Assembly (NCBI RefSeq): GCF_007035645.1
Contig: NZ_AP019632.1
Coordinates: 868,001-932,000, forward strand
Origin: Enterobacter asburiae
GTDB lineage: Bacteria > Pseudomonadota > Gammaproteobacteria > Enterobacterales > Enterobacteriaceae
DNA length: 64,000 nt
Reading direction: 5' to 3'
In this document: positions 47,396 to 58,193 of the stretch, piece by piece
How the letters are laid out: each line of letters begins with the position of its first letter
Position numbering within the stretch: position 1 is the stretch's first letter
Notes under the pieces: model-generated
Database searches by the model: none
Told to the model about the DNA's origin: nothing
The model's input: only the letters and a program-made list of their open reading frames with translations
Translations under genes and position numbers: made by a program

Positions 47396-47938
47396 ATGTT
47401 TACCTTTATCAAAAAAGTAATCAAAACGGGCACGCAGACCAGCCGCTATCCGCTGGAGCCGATGCCGGTGGATAAAAATTTTCGCGGCAAGCCGGAGCAC
47501 AACCCGCAGCAGTGTATCGGCTGCGCGGCCTGCGTGAATGCCTGTCCGTCGAACGCCTTAACGGTCGAAACGGATCTCAAAACCGGCGAGCTGGCCTGGC
47601 AGTTTAACCTCGGGCGCTGCATCTTCTGCGGCCGCTGCGAGGAGGTCTGCCCGACGGTCGCCATTCGCCTGTCGCAGGAGTACGAGCTGGCGGTGTGGAA
47701 GAAGGAGGACTTCCTCCAGCAGTCGCGCTTTGACCTGTGCAGCTGCCGCGTCTGCAGGCGCCCGTTCGCCGTGCAAAAAGAGATCGACTACGCCATCGCG
47801 CTGCTGCAGCACAACGGTGACGCCCGCGCGGAGCATCACCGCGAAAGCTTTGAAACCTGCCCGGAGTGCAAGCGTCAGAAGTGTCTCCTGCCGTCCGACC
47901 GCATTGATATCACCCGCCATATGAGAGAGGCCAGCTGA
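47396..47938 (+). CDS. hycF: Formate hydrogenlyase iron-sulfur subunit HycF
   Basis: HycF is the NuoI-like subunit that links HycB to HycG. The 180-residue protein has two 4Fe-4S motifs ([12 protein letters not shown] and [12 protein letters not shown]). It also has extra cysteines in its C-terminal part ([18 protein letters not shown]) that may bind a further metal. It overlaps hycG by one base (TGATG). Confidence 0.97.
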   Translation: MFTFIKKVIKTGTQTSRYPLEPMPVDKNFRGKPEHNPQQCIGCAACVNACPSNALTVETDLKTGELAWQFNLGRCIFCGRCEEVCPTVAIRLSQEYELAVWKKEDFLQQSRFDLCSCRVCRRPFAVQKEIDYAIALLQHNGDARAEHHRESFETCPECKRQKCLLPSDRIDITRHMREAS

Positions 47939-48705
47939 TGGAAAATTTACTCGGCCCGCGCGACGCTAACGGCATTCCGGTGCCGATGACGGTGGAGGAG
48001 TCCATCGCCAGCATGAAGGCGTCGCTGCTGAAAAAAATCAAACGCTCGGCCTACGTCTACCGCGTGGACTGCGGCGGCTGCAACGGCTGCGAGATTGAGA
48101 TCTTCGCTACGCTGTCGCCGCTGTTTGACGCCGAGCGCTTCGGCATCAAAGTGGTGCCGTCCCCGCGTCATGCGGACATCCTGCTGTTTACCGGGGCCGT
48201 CACCCGCGCCATGCGCTCGCCGGCGCTGCGCGCCTGGCAGTCCGCGCCGGACCCGAAAATCTGCATCTCCTACGGGGCCTGCGGCAACAGCGGCGGCATC
48301 TTCCACGACCTCTACTGCGTCTGGGGCGGGACCGACAAAATCGTGCCGGTGGACGTCTACATTCCGGGCTGTCCGCCAACGCCCGCCGCGACGCTGTACG
48401 GCTTCGCGATGGCGCTTGGCCTGCTGGAGCAGAAAATCCACGCGCGCGAGCCGGGCGAGCTGGACAACCGGCCGGCGGCCATCCTGCACCCGGACATGGT
48501 TCAGCCGCTGCGGGTGAAGATTGACCGCACGGCGCGCAGGCTGGCGGGCTATCGCTACGGGCGCCAGATTGCCGATGATTATCTGCGCCTGCTGAGCCAG
48601 GGCGACCATCAGGTGGCGCGCTGGCTGGAGGCGGAAAACGATCCGCGTCTCAATGAGATCGTGGCAAACCTGAACAGCATCGTGGATGAGGCGCGTATCC
48701 GATGA
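47938..48705 (+). CDS. hycG: Hydrogenase 3 small subunit HycG
   Basis: HycG is the NuoB-like small subunit carrying the cluster next to the NiFe site. The 255-residue protein shows [22 protein letters not shown] and [10 protein letters not shown], which supply the four cluster cysteines. The C-terminal third is the longer type found in HycG rather than NuoB. It overlaps hycF and hycH by 1 and 4 bases. Confidence 0.98.
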   Translation: MENLLGPRDANGIPVPMTVEESIASMKASLLKKIKRSAYVYRVDCGGCNGCEIEIFATLSPLFDAERFGIKVVPSPRHADILLFTGAVTRAMRSPALRAWQSAPDPKICISYGACGNSGGIFHDLYCVWGGTDKIVPVDVYIPGCPPTPAATLYGFAMALGLLEQKIHAREPGELDNRPAAILHPDMVQPLRVKIDRTARRLAGYRYGRQIADDYLRLLSQGDHQVARWLEAENDPRLNEIVANLNSIVDEARIR

Positions 48706-49112
48706 GTGAAACGGTGGTGTTCAGCCAGCTGAGCCGTAAGTTTATTGATGAGAACGATGCCACGCCGGATGCGGCGCAGCAGGTGGTCTATTACAGCCTG
48801 GCGATTGGGCATCACCTCGGGGTGATTGACTGCCTGGAGGCGGCGCTGAGCTGCCCGTGGCCCGAGTACCTGGCGTGGATCGCCACGCTGGAGGAGGGCA
48901 GCACGGCGCGGCGCAAGATGGAGGGCGTGCCGAAGTACGGCGAGATCGTCATCGACGCCAACCACATTGCGATGCTCGCCAACGCCTTTGACGCGGCGCT
49001 CGCCAGGCAAACCCCCGAGCAGCAGGCGTGGAGCAAAACGCTGCTTAGCATGCTGCACGATATTCATCAGGAGAGCGCCATCTACCTGATGGTGAGGAGA
49101 TTACGTGACTGA
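48702..49112 (+). CDS. hycH: Formate hydrogenlyase maturation protein HycH
   Basis: HycH is needed to make active hydrogenase 3 and is thought to assist assembly or maturation of HycE. The 136-residue soluble protein has no recognised catalytic motif. [19 protein letters not shown] near residue 28 and the C-terminal [19 protein letters not shown] fit the family. It overlaps hycG by 4 bases and hycI by 8. Confidence 0.95.
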   Translation: MSETVVFSQLSRKFIDENDATPDAAQQVVYYSLAIGHHLGVIDCLEAALSCPWPEYLAWIATLEEGSTARRKMEGVPKYGEIVIDANHIAMLANAFDAALARQTPEQQAWSKTLLSMLHDIHQESAIYLMVRRLRD

Positions 49113-49590
49113 CGTTTTACTGTGTGTCGGCAACAGCATGATGGGCGACGATGGCGCGGGCCCGCTGCTGGCAGAGATGTGCGCCGCGAATCCGCAGGGC
49201 AATTGGGTGGTAATTGACGGCGGCAGCGCGCCGGAAAACGACGTGGTCGCCATCCGCGAGCTGCGCCCGGAGAGGCTGTTAATCGTCGATGCCACCGATA
49301 TGGGGCTCAACCCCGGTGAGATCCGCCTGATTGACCCGGACGACATCGCCGAGATGTTTATGATGACCACCCACAATATGCCGCTGAACTACCTGGTCGA
49401 TCAGATTAAAGACGACGTGGGCGAGGTGCTGTTTTTGGGGATTCAGCCGGACATCGTTGGGTTTTATTACCCGATGACGCCGCCGGTGAAGGAGGCGGTG
49501 GAACGGGTCTATTCACGGCTTGCGGAGTGGGTTGGGGATGGAGGGTTTGAACCCCTCACCCCGGCCCTCTCCCCAGAGGGGAGAGGGTGA
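49105..49590 (+). CDS. hycI: HycE-processing endopeptidase HycI, C-terminus encoded by a repeat
   Basis: HycI is the nickel-dependent maturation protease that cuts HycE after Arg537. The 161-residue protein has Asp16 (MMGDDGAGPL), Asp62 (IVDATDMG) and His90 (TTHNMPL), the nickel-sensing residues known in E. coli. The last 13 residues (EPLTPALSPEGRG, 149-161) are read from an intergenic palindromic repeat that also supplies the stop codon. E. coli HycI has about 156 residues and ends differently. The catalytic part is intact, so function is probably kept. Confidence 0.95.
   Translation: MTDVLLCVGNSMMGDDGAGPLLAEMCAANPQGNWVVIDGGSAPENDVVAIRELRPERLLIVDATDMGLNPGEIRLIDPDDIAEMFMMTTHNMPLNYLVDQIKDDVGEVLFLGIQPDIVGFYYPMTPPVKEAVERVYSRLAEWVGDGGFEPLTPALSPEGRG
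49552..49587. repeat. Palindromic repeat copy A, inside the hycI 3' end
   Basis: CCCCTCACCCCGGCCCTCTC, then an A-GA loop and GGGGAGAGGG. It is the inverse orientation of copy B (49653-49687) and of the same family as 10226-10264. It is translated as the C-terminus of HycI. Confidence 0.85.
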
Positions 49591-49652
49591 AAACCGCGCC
49601 AAGCAGTCCTTTATTCCCGGAGTAAAGAGGGGGAAAACCACACCAAACGGTT

Positions 49653-49687
49653 CCCTCTCCCCTATGGGGAGAGGGTTAGGGTGAGGG
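49653..49687. repeat. Palindromic repeat copy B, before the ascB 3' end
   Basis: CCCTCTCCCC and GGGGAGAGGG pair over TAT, followed by TTAGGGTGAGGG. Together with copy A it makes a pair of inverted repeats 65 bases apart between the convergent hycI and ascB, probably ending both transcripts. Confidence 0.85.
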
Positions 49688-49694
49688 CAACAGG

Positions 49695-51137
<1,443 letters not shown>

Positions 51138-52589
51138 TTATGCTTTTGCTGCGTTGTTCTGTACCGGTGCGGTCTGCAGGGCGCGCGCTTTTTCAGCCTC
51201 ATCTTCGACCGGGATATCCTCAAACCCTAAAAGCAGGGTCAGAACAAACGACAGCACCACTGCCAGCCCCATCACGCCGAACACCCAGACGATGGTCATC
51301 GGGTTCGCCGGGTCAAAGAACTGCACGCTGGTGAACAGCCCCGGTGCCGCCATCGAGTGGCTGGCAAGACCGGCCATGCCGGCGACCGCCCCGCAGATAA
51401 ATCCGCTGATCAGGCTCGCAATCAGCGGACGTTTCAGACGCACCGCCACGCCGTACAGGGCCGGTTCAGAGATCCCCGCCATAATGGCGGAGGCCGCTGC
51501 CGCCAGCGCCGTCTGGCGCAGCTCCGGGTTTTTGGTTTTCCACGCCACCGCCAGCGACGAGCCGCCGAGCGACAGGTTGGCGCCGATTTCCGACGGCATC
51601 ACCATCCCTTCCTTGCCCGTTTCGGCAATGGTCTGAATGATGGTCGGCGTAAACACGCGGTGCATCCCGGTCATCACCAGCAGCGGCCAGAGCGCGCCCA
51701 TGATGGCGACGGAGAGCCAGCCCAGGTAGCCGTGAATGGTGTAGACCAGCGCGGAGATGGCGCTACCGATCCAGATCCCCAGCGGGCCAATCAGCACGAT
51801 GGCGAGCGGGGCGGCAATCAGCACGATCAGCATCGGCTTGAGGAAGTTTTTCGTCACCGCCGGGGTAATGCGATCCACCCAGCGTTCGATATACGACAGG
51901 CACCAGGTCATCACCAGCGCCGGGATGACGGTGTAGGTGTATTTCACCGCCGTCACCGGAATAAAGGCGAACTCAACGTGCTCGCCCTGCGCGGCTTTCG
52001 CCATCAGCTCGATAAAGCTCGGGTGCACCAGCACGCCGGCAATGGCGATGGCCAGCGACATGTTGGTTTTGAATTTCACCGCCGCCGAGGCCGCCACCAT
52101 CAGCGGCAGGAAGAAGAAGGCGCCGTCGCCGATGACGGTCAGAATAGTGAGCGTCGGCGCGCCTTTTGGCAGCACGCCGGTCATCTCGAGGATCATCGCC
52201 AGCAGCTTGACCATCGAGCCGCCGATGATCGCCGGGATCAGCGGAGACATGGTGCCGATCAGCGCGTCGAGGATCCCGGCGCCAACGCGGCGTAAGGTCA
52301 TCTTCTGCGGACCTTCCGGCACTGCGGGCTGCAGGTCCGTGGGCAGCAGGCTCACCACTTCGCGGTACGCCTGTGAAACCGTGTTGCCAATAATGACCTG
52401 GCACTGGTTGTCGTTGCGTACCACGCCGAGCACGCCGCTGATGCTTTTCAGTCGCGCAGCGTCGGTCAGGCTTTCGTCTTTCAGTACGAAACGCAGACGC
52501 GTCATGCAGTGGGTGACGGCGACGATGTTCTCTTTGCCGCCCAGCGCGCTGATAACGTCGTTCGCCAGCGCAGCGTAATTTTTGGCCAT
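51138..52589 (-). CDS. ascF: PTS beta-glucoside-specific EIIBC component AscF
   Basis: AscF imports and phosphorylates beta-glucosides. The 483-residue protein has an N-terminal EIIB domain (about 1-90) with the active Cys in THCMTRLRF, then EIIC with GISEPALYGV. It has no EIIA domain, so phosphate comes from EIIA-Glc. I chose the ATG at 52589 (MAKNYAALA), which gives the family N-terminus; longer frames would run into the divergent ascG promoter. It is controlled by the AscG repressor encoded upstream. Confidence 0.95.
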   Translation of the reverse strand: MAKNYAALANDVISALGGKENIVAVTHCMTRLRFVLKDESLTDAARLKSISGVLGVVRNDNQCQVIIGNTVSQAYREVVSLLPTDLQPAVPEGPQKMTLRRVGAGILDALIGTMSPLIPAIIGGSMVKLLAMILEMTGVLPKGAPTLTILTVIGDGAFFFLPLMVAASAAVKFKTNMSLAIAIAGVLVHPSFIELMAKAAQGEHVEFAFIPVTAVKYTYTVIPALVMTWCLSYIERWVDRITPAVTKNFLKPMLIVLIAAPLAIVLIGPLGIWIGSAISALVYTIHGYLGWLSVAIMGALWPLLVMTGMHRVFTPTIIQTIAETGKEGMVMPSEIGANLSLGGSSLAVAWKTKNPELRQTALAAAASAIMAGISEPALYGVAVRLKRPLIASLISGFICGAVAGMAGLASHSMAAPGLFTSVQFFDPANPMTIVWVFGVMGLAVVLSFVLTLLLGFEDIPVEDEAEKARALQTAPVQNNAAKA

Positions 52590-52626
52590 CGGATGTGATC
52601 CTGTTATTGTTGTGAGACATGTAGGA

Positions 52627-52634
52627 AACCGGTT
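52627..52634. promoter_or_regulatory. AscG operator core in the ascF-ascG intergenic region
   Basis: GGAAACCGGTTCC at 52624-52636 contains the perfect palindrome AACCGGTT, the CG-centred core typical of LacI-family operators. It lies 38 bases upstream of the ascF start, in reach of its promoter, so it is the likely AscG site. Confidence 0.75.
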
Positions 52635-52803
52635 CCACATAATCATCATGAGTTTCTGTGAATGAAACAAGATCGCTTTTTGACCATTTTTTCGTTTCGT
52701 GATGAAGATCGCAATGAGGTATCGAAAGCGTGATTTCACCGCTGCGACAATTTTTTTGCAGTGCAGTACACTGCGCTCCATCAGATTCAGACGGAATAAC
52801 ACT

Positions 52804-53817
52804 ATGACCACGATGCTTGAAGTGGCGAAGCGGGCAGGCGTTTCGAAAGCCACGGTGTCCCGGGTGCTGTCGGGAAATGGCTACGTCAGCCAGGAGACCA
52901 AAGACCGGGTGTTTCAGGCCATTGAAGAGAGCGGCTATCGCCCGAATTTGCTGGCGCGAAACCTGGCAACCAAACGTACCCAGACGCTGGGGCTGGTGGT
53001 GACGAACACCCTCTATCACGGCGTCTACTTTAGCGAACTGCTGTTTCACGCCGCGCGCATGACGGAAGAAAAGGGGCGGCAGCTGATCCTCGCGGACGGC
53101 AAGCACAGCGCGGATGAAGAGCGCGAGGCGATCCAGTACCTGCTCGATATGCGCTGCGACGCGGTGATTATCTATCCGCGCTTCCTGAGCGTGGAAGAGA
53201 TGGATGAGATCGTCGAGAAGTGCGAGCAGCCGATTATGGTGCTCAACCGCCGCCTGCGGAAAAACAGCAGCCACTGCGTCTGGTCAGATCATAAAGCCTC
53301 CAGCCAGGAGGCGGTGTCGCAGCTGATTGCGAAAGGGCACCGGGAGATCGCGTTTATCACCGGCTCGCTGGATTCCCCCACCGGGGTTGAGCGTCTCTCC
53401 GGCTACAAGGACGCGCTGGCGCAGCACGGTATTCCGCTGCGCGAAGGCCTTATTGCGCAGGGGAAGTGGAACCCCGCCAGCGGCGCGGCGGCGGTTGCCG
53501 AACTGCTTGCGCGCGGTGAACGGTTTACGGCGCTGGTGGCGAGTAATGACGACATGGCGATTGGCGCCATGAAGCAGCTCCACGACAGCGGCGTGGCCGC
53601 ACCGGACGCGGTGTCGGTGATCGGTTTCGACGACGTGGCCATCGCGCCCTACATCGTGCCGTCGCTCTCCAGCGTGCGTATTCCGGTGACGGAGATGATC
53701 AAAGAGACCATCAGCCGCCTGATCTTCATGCTCGACGGCGGTGAGTTTAAGTATCAGCAGACCTTCTCCGGCGAGCTTGTCCTGCGCGACTCCGTTATTG
53801 ACGGCCCGCACCGCTGA
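52804..53817 (+). CDS. ascG: LacI-family repressor AscG
   Basis: AscG represses ascFB. The 337-residue protein has a LacI-type helix-turn-helix at residues 3-24 (MLEVAKRAGVSKATVSRVLSG) and the hinge helix NLLARNLATKRT. A periplasmic-binding-protein-like effector domain with the C-terminal VIGFDDVAIAP follows. I chose the ATG at 52804, which starts the HTH correctly. In E. coli K-12 the gene is interrupted or silent in many strains; here it is intact. Confidence 0.95.
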   Translation: MTTMLEVAKRAGVSKATVSRVLSGNGYVSQETKDRVFQAIEESGYRPNLLARNLATKRTQTLGLVVTNTLYHGVYFSELLFHAARMTEEKGRQLILADGKHSADEEREAIQYLLDMRCDAVIIYPRFLSVEEMDEIVEKCEQPIMVLNRRLRKNSSHCVWSDHKASSQEAVSQLIAKGHREIAFITGSLDSPTGVERLSGYKDALAQHGIPLREGLIAQGKWNPASGAAAVAELLARGERFTALVASNDDMAIGAMKQLHDSGVAAPDAVSVIGFDDVAIAPYIVPSLSSVRIPVTEMIKETISRLIFMLDGGEFKYQQTFSGELVLRDSVIDGPHR

Positions 53818-53850
53818 TGTCGACAGCTGTCATCGTCATAAGTGACGATG
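53818..53850. promoter_or_regulatory. Probable FhlA-binding region upstream of hydN
   Basis: TGTCGACA (53818-53825) is a perfect palindrome of the type seen in the hyp-hyc and hycA-hycB gaps. It is followed by CATCGTCA-TAAG-TGACGATG (53831-53850), a perfect inverted repeat with 8-bp arms. Both lie 50-85 bases upstream of the candidate sigma-54 promoter of hydN, the right distance for FhlA. Confidence 0.6.
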
Positions 53851-53900
53851 ACAGCACCATTGTGATTTTTAAATTCATCTAAAATCAACAGGTTAATTAT

Positions 53901-53916
53901 TGGCACGGTTTATGAA
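53901..53916 (+). promoter_or_regulatory. Candidate sigma-54 promoter of hydN-hypF
   Basis: TGGCACGGTTTATGAA keeps the -24 element TGGCAC, but its -12 has GA instead of GC at the right 10-base spacing. The start codon of hydN is 36 bases downstream. Confidence 0.65.
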
Positions 53917-53951
53917 TATCTCCGCGCATAACTGTAATGCTGGAGAAGCAG

Positions 53952-54497
53952 ATGAACCGTTTTATTATGGCCGATGCCAGTAAGTGTATTGGTTGCCGTA
54001 CCTGTGAAGTGGCGTGCGTGGTTTCCCATCAGGAGGAGCAGGACTGCGCGTCGCTCACCCCTGACACCTTCCTGCCGCGCATCCACGTCATCAAAGGCGT
54101 GAATATTTCCACCGCCGCCATCTGTCGCCAGTGCGAAGACGCACCGTGCGCGAACGTTTGCCCGAACGGGGCGATTAAACGCGAGAAAGGCTTTGTGCAC
54201 GTCATGCAGGAGCGCTGCATTGGCTGCAAAACCTGCGTGGTCGCCTGCCCGTACGGCGCGATGGAGGTGGTTGTTCGTCCGGTGGTACGCAACAGCGGCA
54301 TGGGTCTGAGCGTACGTGCGGAGAAAGCCGAAGCCAACAAATGCGATCTTTGCTATCACCGCGACGCCGGTCCGGCCTGCATGGAAGCCTGCCCGACGCA
54401 TGCGCTGGTCTGCGTGGATCGCGAGAAGCTTGAGCAGATGAGCGCCGAAAAGCGCCGTCGTGCGGCATTCGACACGTCGTCATCGCTGCTGTTCTGA
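53952..54497 (+). CDS. hydN: Ferredoxin-like electron-transport protein HydN
   Basis: HydN is a four-cluster ferredoxin of the formate-hydrogenlyase regulon, linked to formate dehydrogenase H activity. The 181-residue protein has [37 protein letters not shown] and CDLCYHR ... CMEACP. It closely resembles HycB. I chose the ATG at 53952, with GGAG 7 bases upstream and the family N-terminus [10 protein letters not shown]. It is 5 bases before hypF. Confidence 0.96.
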   Translation: MNRFIMADASKCIGCRTCEVACVVSHQEEQDCASLTPDTFLPRIHVIKGVNISTAAICRQCEDAPCANVCPNGAIKREKGFVHVMQERCIGCKTCVVACPYGAMEVVVRPVVRNSGMGLSVRAEKAEANKCDLCYHRDAGPACMEACPTHALVCVDREKLEQMSAEKRRRAAFDTSSSLLF

Positions 54498-54502
54498 ACC
54501 GT

Positions 54503-56719
54503 ATGTGCAGTAACGGCGTACAGCTGCGCGTGCGGGGCAAGGTGCAGGGCGTGGGGTTTCGTCCCTTCGTTTGGCAGCTGGCGCAGGCGCTTCAGTTGAC
54601 CGGCGACGTCTGCAATGATGGAGAGGGCGTGCTGGTGCGCCTCGCGGGTAATGGGGGGGCCTTTACCGCGAGGCTGCATCAGGACTGCCCACCGCTGGCA
54701 CGCATTGACCACGTTGAAACGCATCCGTTTACGTGGGCGCAGGTGCCGAAGGACTTTACCATCCGCCACAGCGCGGGCGGGACGATGGACACGCAGATTG
54801 TCCCCGACGCCGCGACCTGTCCGGCGTGCCTGGCTGAAATGCGCGACCCTGCCGAGCGCCGCTATCGCTATCCGTTCATCAACTGCACGCACTGCGGGCC
54901 GCGGTTTACCATTATCCGCGCGATGCCCTATGACCGTCCGGCCACGTCAATGGCCGCATTTCCCCTCTGCCTGCCGTGTGAGACGGAATACCGTAACCCA
55001 GCCGATCGACGTTTTCACGCCCAGCCGGTAGCCTGCCCGGACTGCGGGCCAGCGCTGGAATGGCGTGCGGGCGACATCACCGCTTCCCGTGAGGCTGCGC
55101 TGAGCGCGGCGGTGGCGATGCTGAAAAGCGGCGGCATAGTCGCGGTCAAAGGGCTGGGCGGTTTTCATCTCGTCTGCGACGCGCGTAATCCGCAGGCGGT
55201 CGCGACGCTCCGGTCACGCAAGCAGCGTCCCGCGAAGCCGCTGGCGGTGATGATCCCGAATGCGGACGGCGTGCCGGAGGCGATCCAGACGCTGTTACGC
55301 TCCTCCGCAGCGCCGATTGTGCTGACCCCAAAAGCCTCGCTTCCCGGATTTCCCGAAGGGATTGCACCCGGGCTCGATTGTATTGGCATCATGCTTCCCG
55401 CTAATCCGCTGCAACACCTGCTGATGATGGACTGCCAGCGCCCGCTGGTGATGACTTCCGCCAACCTCAGCGGCAGACCGCCTGCCATGACCAACCAGCA
55501 GGCGCTGGATGAGCTCGGCGACGTCGCGGACGGCTTCCTGCTGCACAACCGCGATATCCTGCAGCGGATGGATGATTCGGTGATGGATCGCGACGGCGCG
55601 ATGCTTCGCCGCGCGCGCGGTTTTGTGCCCGATGCCGTCGCGCTGCCTGCGGGTTTTGAGAATATCCCCGCCATGCTATGCACCGGCGCGGAGATGAAAA
55701 ACACCTTCTGCCTGGTGCGTGGCAGCCAGGCGGTGCTGAGCCAGCATTTTGGCGATCTCGGTGACGAGGGTGTCGAAGCGCAGTGGCGCGGCGCGCTATC
55801 GCTGATGCAGAAAATTTACGCCTTTCAGCCGGATCGCGTGGTGTGTGACGCCCATCCGGGTTATCACACACAACGGTGGGCGCAGGCGCAGGGGCTGCCG
55901 GTCGAAACCGTACTGCACCATCACGCCCATGCGGCGGCGTGCCTGGCGGAGAACGGCTGGCCGCTCGACGGCGGAGACGCGATTGCCCTGACGCTGGACG
56001 GGATCGGCATGGGCGAGAACGGCGCGCTGTGGGGCGGGGAGTGCCTGCGGGTGAACTATCTCGCGTGCGAGCGTCTGGGCGGGCTGCCTGCCGTTGCGCT
56101 GCCGGGGGGCGATCTGGCGGCGCGGCAGCCGTGGCGTAATTTACTCGCCCACTGCCTGGCGTTTGTCCCTGACTGGCAGCAGTACCCGGAAACGCGCGCG
56201 GTTCAGCGTGAAAACTGGCCGCTGCTGGCAACGGCGATCCGGCGCTGCATCAACGCGCCGCAGGCCTCGTCCTGTGGTCGTCTGTTTGATGCGGTCGCCT
56301 GCGCGCTGGGTATTGAAACCCAATCCTGGGAAGGTGAAGCGGCCTGCCGGCTGGAAGCGCTGGCCTCGCAGTGCGCGGGCGTCGACCATCCGGTGACGCT
56401 GGACGTGGATAACCTCGCGCAGTTCTGGCAGCAGTGGCTGAGCTGGCAGGCGGAATCCTGCGGGCGCGCGTGGGCGTTTCACGACGCGCTGGCAAAAGGG
56501 CTGGCGGAACTCGCCGCGCGCCATGCCCGACGCCTGTCGCTGTCAACAATCTGTCTCAGCGGCGGCGTGCTGCACAACCGTCTGCTGCGCGCACGCCTGC
56601 GTCATTATCTTTCTGACTTTACGCTTCTTTTTCCTTCGCGCCTGCCCGCAGGTGACGGAGCGATCTCCTTCGGGCAGGCGGTGGTTGCCGCTGCCCGGTC
56701 ATGTTCACAAAGGACTTAA
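54503..56719 (+). CDS. hypF: Carbamoyltransferase HypF
   Basis: HypF loads the carbamoyl group from carbamoyl phosphate onto HypE, the first step to the CN ligands. The 738-residue protein has an acylphosphatase domain (about 1-90, [18 protein letters not shown]) and two zinc fingers (CPACLAEM...[13 protein letters not shown]...CPDCG). A YrdC-like domain (about 190-380) and a Kae1-like C-terminal domain with HHHAHAA complete it. Slightly shorter than the 750 residues of E. coli HypF. Confidence 0.97.
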   Translation: MCSNGVQLRVRGKVQGVGFRPFVWQLAQALQLTGDVCNDGEGVLVRLAGNGGAFTARLHQDCPPLARIDHVETHPFTWAQVPKDFTIRHSAGGTMDTQIVPDAATCPACLAEMRDPAERRYRYPFINCTHCGPRFTIIRAMPYDRPATSMAAFPLCLPCETEYRNPADRRFHAQPVACPDCGPALEWRAGDITASREAALSAAVAMLKSGGIVAVKGLGGFHLVCDARNPQAVATLRSRKQRPAKPLAVMIPNADGVPEAIQTLLRSSAAPIVLTPKASLPGFPEGIAPGLDCIGIMLPANPLQHLLMMDCQRPLVMTSANLSGRPPAMTNQQALDELGDVADGFLLHNRDILQRMDDSVMDRDGAMLRRARGFVPDAVALPAGFENIPAMLCTGAEMKNTFCLVRGSQAVLSQHFGDLGDEGVEAQWRGALSLMQKIYAFQPDRVVCDAHPGYHTQRWAQAQGLPVETVLHHHAHAAACLAENGWPLDGGDAIALTLDGIGMGENGALWGGECLRVNYLACERLGGLPAVALPGGDLAARQPWRNLLAHCLAFVPDWQQYPETRAVQRENWPLLATAIRRCINAPQASSCGRLFDAVACALGIETQSWEGEAACRLEALASQCAGVDHPVTLDVDNLAQFWQQWLSWQAESCGRAWAFHDALAKGLAELAARHARRLSLSTICLSGGVLHNRLLRARLRHYLSDFTLLFPSRLPAGDGAISFGQAVVAAARSCSQRT

Positions 56720-56720
56720 A

Positions 56721-57743
56721 ATGTTACGACTCTTACGCAATGAACCTCGCGCCGCGCTTCTGCTGCTGGCTCTGGTAATGGCAAACCTGCTGGCCTGGGG
56801 ATGGGCATGGCACGCTTTTAGCGGCAGCACGGCGCTGATGGCCGCCAGCCTGCTGGCATGGTGCTACGGGCTGCGTCACGCGGTGGACGCTGACCACATC
56901 GCGGCGATTGATACCGTGACGCGTAAGATGATGCAGCAGGGCAAACGTCCTTCCGGCGTGGGGGCGTGGTTCTCGCTGGGGCACTCCACCATCGTGGTGC
57001 TGGCCTCTATTGCTATCGCCGCGACCGCGACGGCGTTTCAGAAAAACATGGAGTGGTTCCACGAAACCGGCAGCCTGATCGGCACCGCGGTTTCCGCCAC
57101 CTTCCTGCTGGCGATGGCGCTGGTGAACATGGTGATCCTGCGCGGCGTCTGGCGCAGTTTTCAGGCGCTGAAACAGGGCAGGCCCGTGCAGGGCGATATT
57201 ACGCTCCCTGCCCAGGGCGGCGTCATGAACTGGCTGTTTGGCAAAACCTTCCGCCTGGTGAATAAAAGCTGGCAGATGTATCTGGTCGGTTTCCTGTTTG
57301 GCCTCGGTTTTGACACGGCCACCGAGATTGGCGTGCTGGGGATCTCTGCCGCCAGCGCGTCAAGCGGGATGTCGGTGTGGTCAATCATGGTCTTCCCGGC
57401 GCTCTTCGCCAGCGGCATGGCGCTGGTGGATACCCTCGATAACCTGCTGATGGTCGGCGCCTACGGCTGGGCGTTCAACAAGCCGCAGCGCAAGCTCTAC
57501 TACAACATGACCATCACCGGCACCTCCGTGGTGGTGGCGCTGTTTATCGGCGGGCTGGAAGCGCTGGGTCTGCTGATGGACAAATTTGCCCTCAGCGGCG
57601 GCGTGTGGGATCTGATTGGCACGGTAAACGACAATCTGGGCAACGCCGGGTTTGTGGTGGTGGGGCTGTTTGTCGCCTGCTGGCTGATCTCCATGGTCAA
57701 CTACCGCTGGCGCGGCTATGACGCGCTGGTGGTACGTTCCTGA
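56721..57743 (+). CDS. NiCoT-family nickel/cobalt permease (HoxN/HupN/NixA)
   Basis: This 340-residue membrane protein has about eight helices and the NiCoT signature HAVDADHIAAID (HX4DH, about residues 52-62), plus LGHSTIVVL, LGFDTATEIGVL and ALFASGMALVDTLDN. It imports Ni2+ with high affinity. It begins one base after the hypF stop, so nickel uptake is co-expressed with the hydrogenase-maturation genes, an arrangement E. coli lacks because it uses NikABCDE. I chose the ATG at 56721; an in-frame ORF extends far upstream into hypF but is not needed. Confidence 0.93.
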   Translation: MLRLLRNEPRAALLLLALVMANLLAWGWAWHAFSGSTALMAASLLAWCYGLRHAVDADHIAAIDTVTRKMMQQGKRPSGVGAWFSLGHSTIVVLASIAIAATATAFQKNMEWFHETGSLIGTAVSATFLLAMALVNMVILRGVWRSFQALKQGRPVQGDITLPAQGGVMNWLFGKTFRLVNKSWQMYLVGFLFGLGFDTATEIGVLGISAASASSGMSVWSIMVFPALFASGMALVDTLDNLLMVGAYGWAFNKPQRKLYYNMTITGTSVVVALFIGGLEALGLLMDKFALSGGVWDLIGTVNDNLGNAGFVVVGLFVACWLISMVNYRWRGYDALVVRS

Positions 57744-57836
57744 ACCGGCTCCTGCACGGCGCAACCTCCGCGACTTCCTCAATGGCTGGCGCATAGCGGC
57801 ATACCGATAAAAAAGATGCTGAAAATGTAGAACTTT

Positions 57837-57858
57837 TGCGGAATAAATATATTCCGCA
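57837..57858. terminator. Inverted repeat after the nickel permease gene
   Basis: TGCGGAATA and TATTCCGCA are exact 9-bp arms around AATA, 93 bases past the permease stop. There is no T-tract, so it may be a weak terminator, a processing site or an operator. Confidence 0.45.
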
Positions 57859-58085
57859 TTCTTCGCTTGTGTGAAATAACGAGAAAGATAATTGAGTTAT
57901 TTATAAAAATTCGCCATGATTCGCCTCCTGCTGATGATGTCTTTTCAGACTGAGTCGGCTGACAATAATAAAGCTGGATGATGTTTTTAATCTGTTTCAG
58001 ATTAAAGTATTTACGAAAATAATAAATAAGGGATTGATAGCGATGATATATCTACTTTGCATTTATTTGATGAATAGAATACGTA

Positions 58086-58112
58086 AAAAAAAGCCCCGGA
58101 ATATCGGGGCGG
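58086..58112 (-). terminator. Rho-independent terminator of norVW
   Basis: Read leftward, GCCCCG-ATATTC-CGGGGC forms a stem followed by a run of eight T. It lies about 82 bases downstream of the norW stop and is oriented to end the norVW transcript. Confidence 0.85.
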
Positions 58113-58157
58113 TGAATAATAAAATCCAAAGATTAAGACAGCGTAGACTTGCTGTTG

Positions 58158-58183
58158 GCCGGGTAAACGAAGCGCTACCCGGC
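58158..58183. repeat. REP-like palindrome downstream of norW
   Basis: GCCGGGTA and TACCCGGC form exact 8-bp arms. It sits just before the norVW terminator, as extragenic palindromes often do. Confidence 0.6.
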
Positions 58184-58193
58184 AAAACGAGGG

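Larger units (their letters stand above)
57744..58193. other. Intergenic spacer between the nickel permease gene and norW, no gene seen
   Basis: I see no convincing gene in these 450 bases. Landmarks are a perfect AT-flanked hairpin at 57837-57858, an intrinsic terminator read leftward at 58086-58112, and a REP-like palindrome at 58158-58183. A short frame from 58034 lacks a ribosome site and runs into norW on the other strand, so I do not call it. Confidence 0.7.

Noticed and set aside
51357..52295. 312-codon open frame opposite ascF, rich in His, Arg and Gln
   Set aside because: The residue content is typical of antisense frames of membrane-protein genes; ascF explains the region fully.
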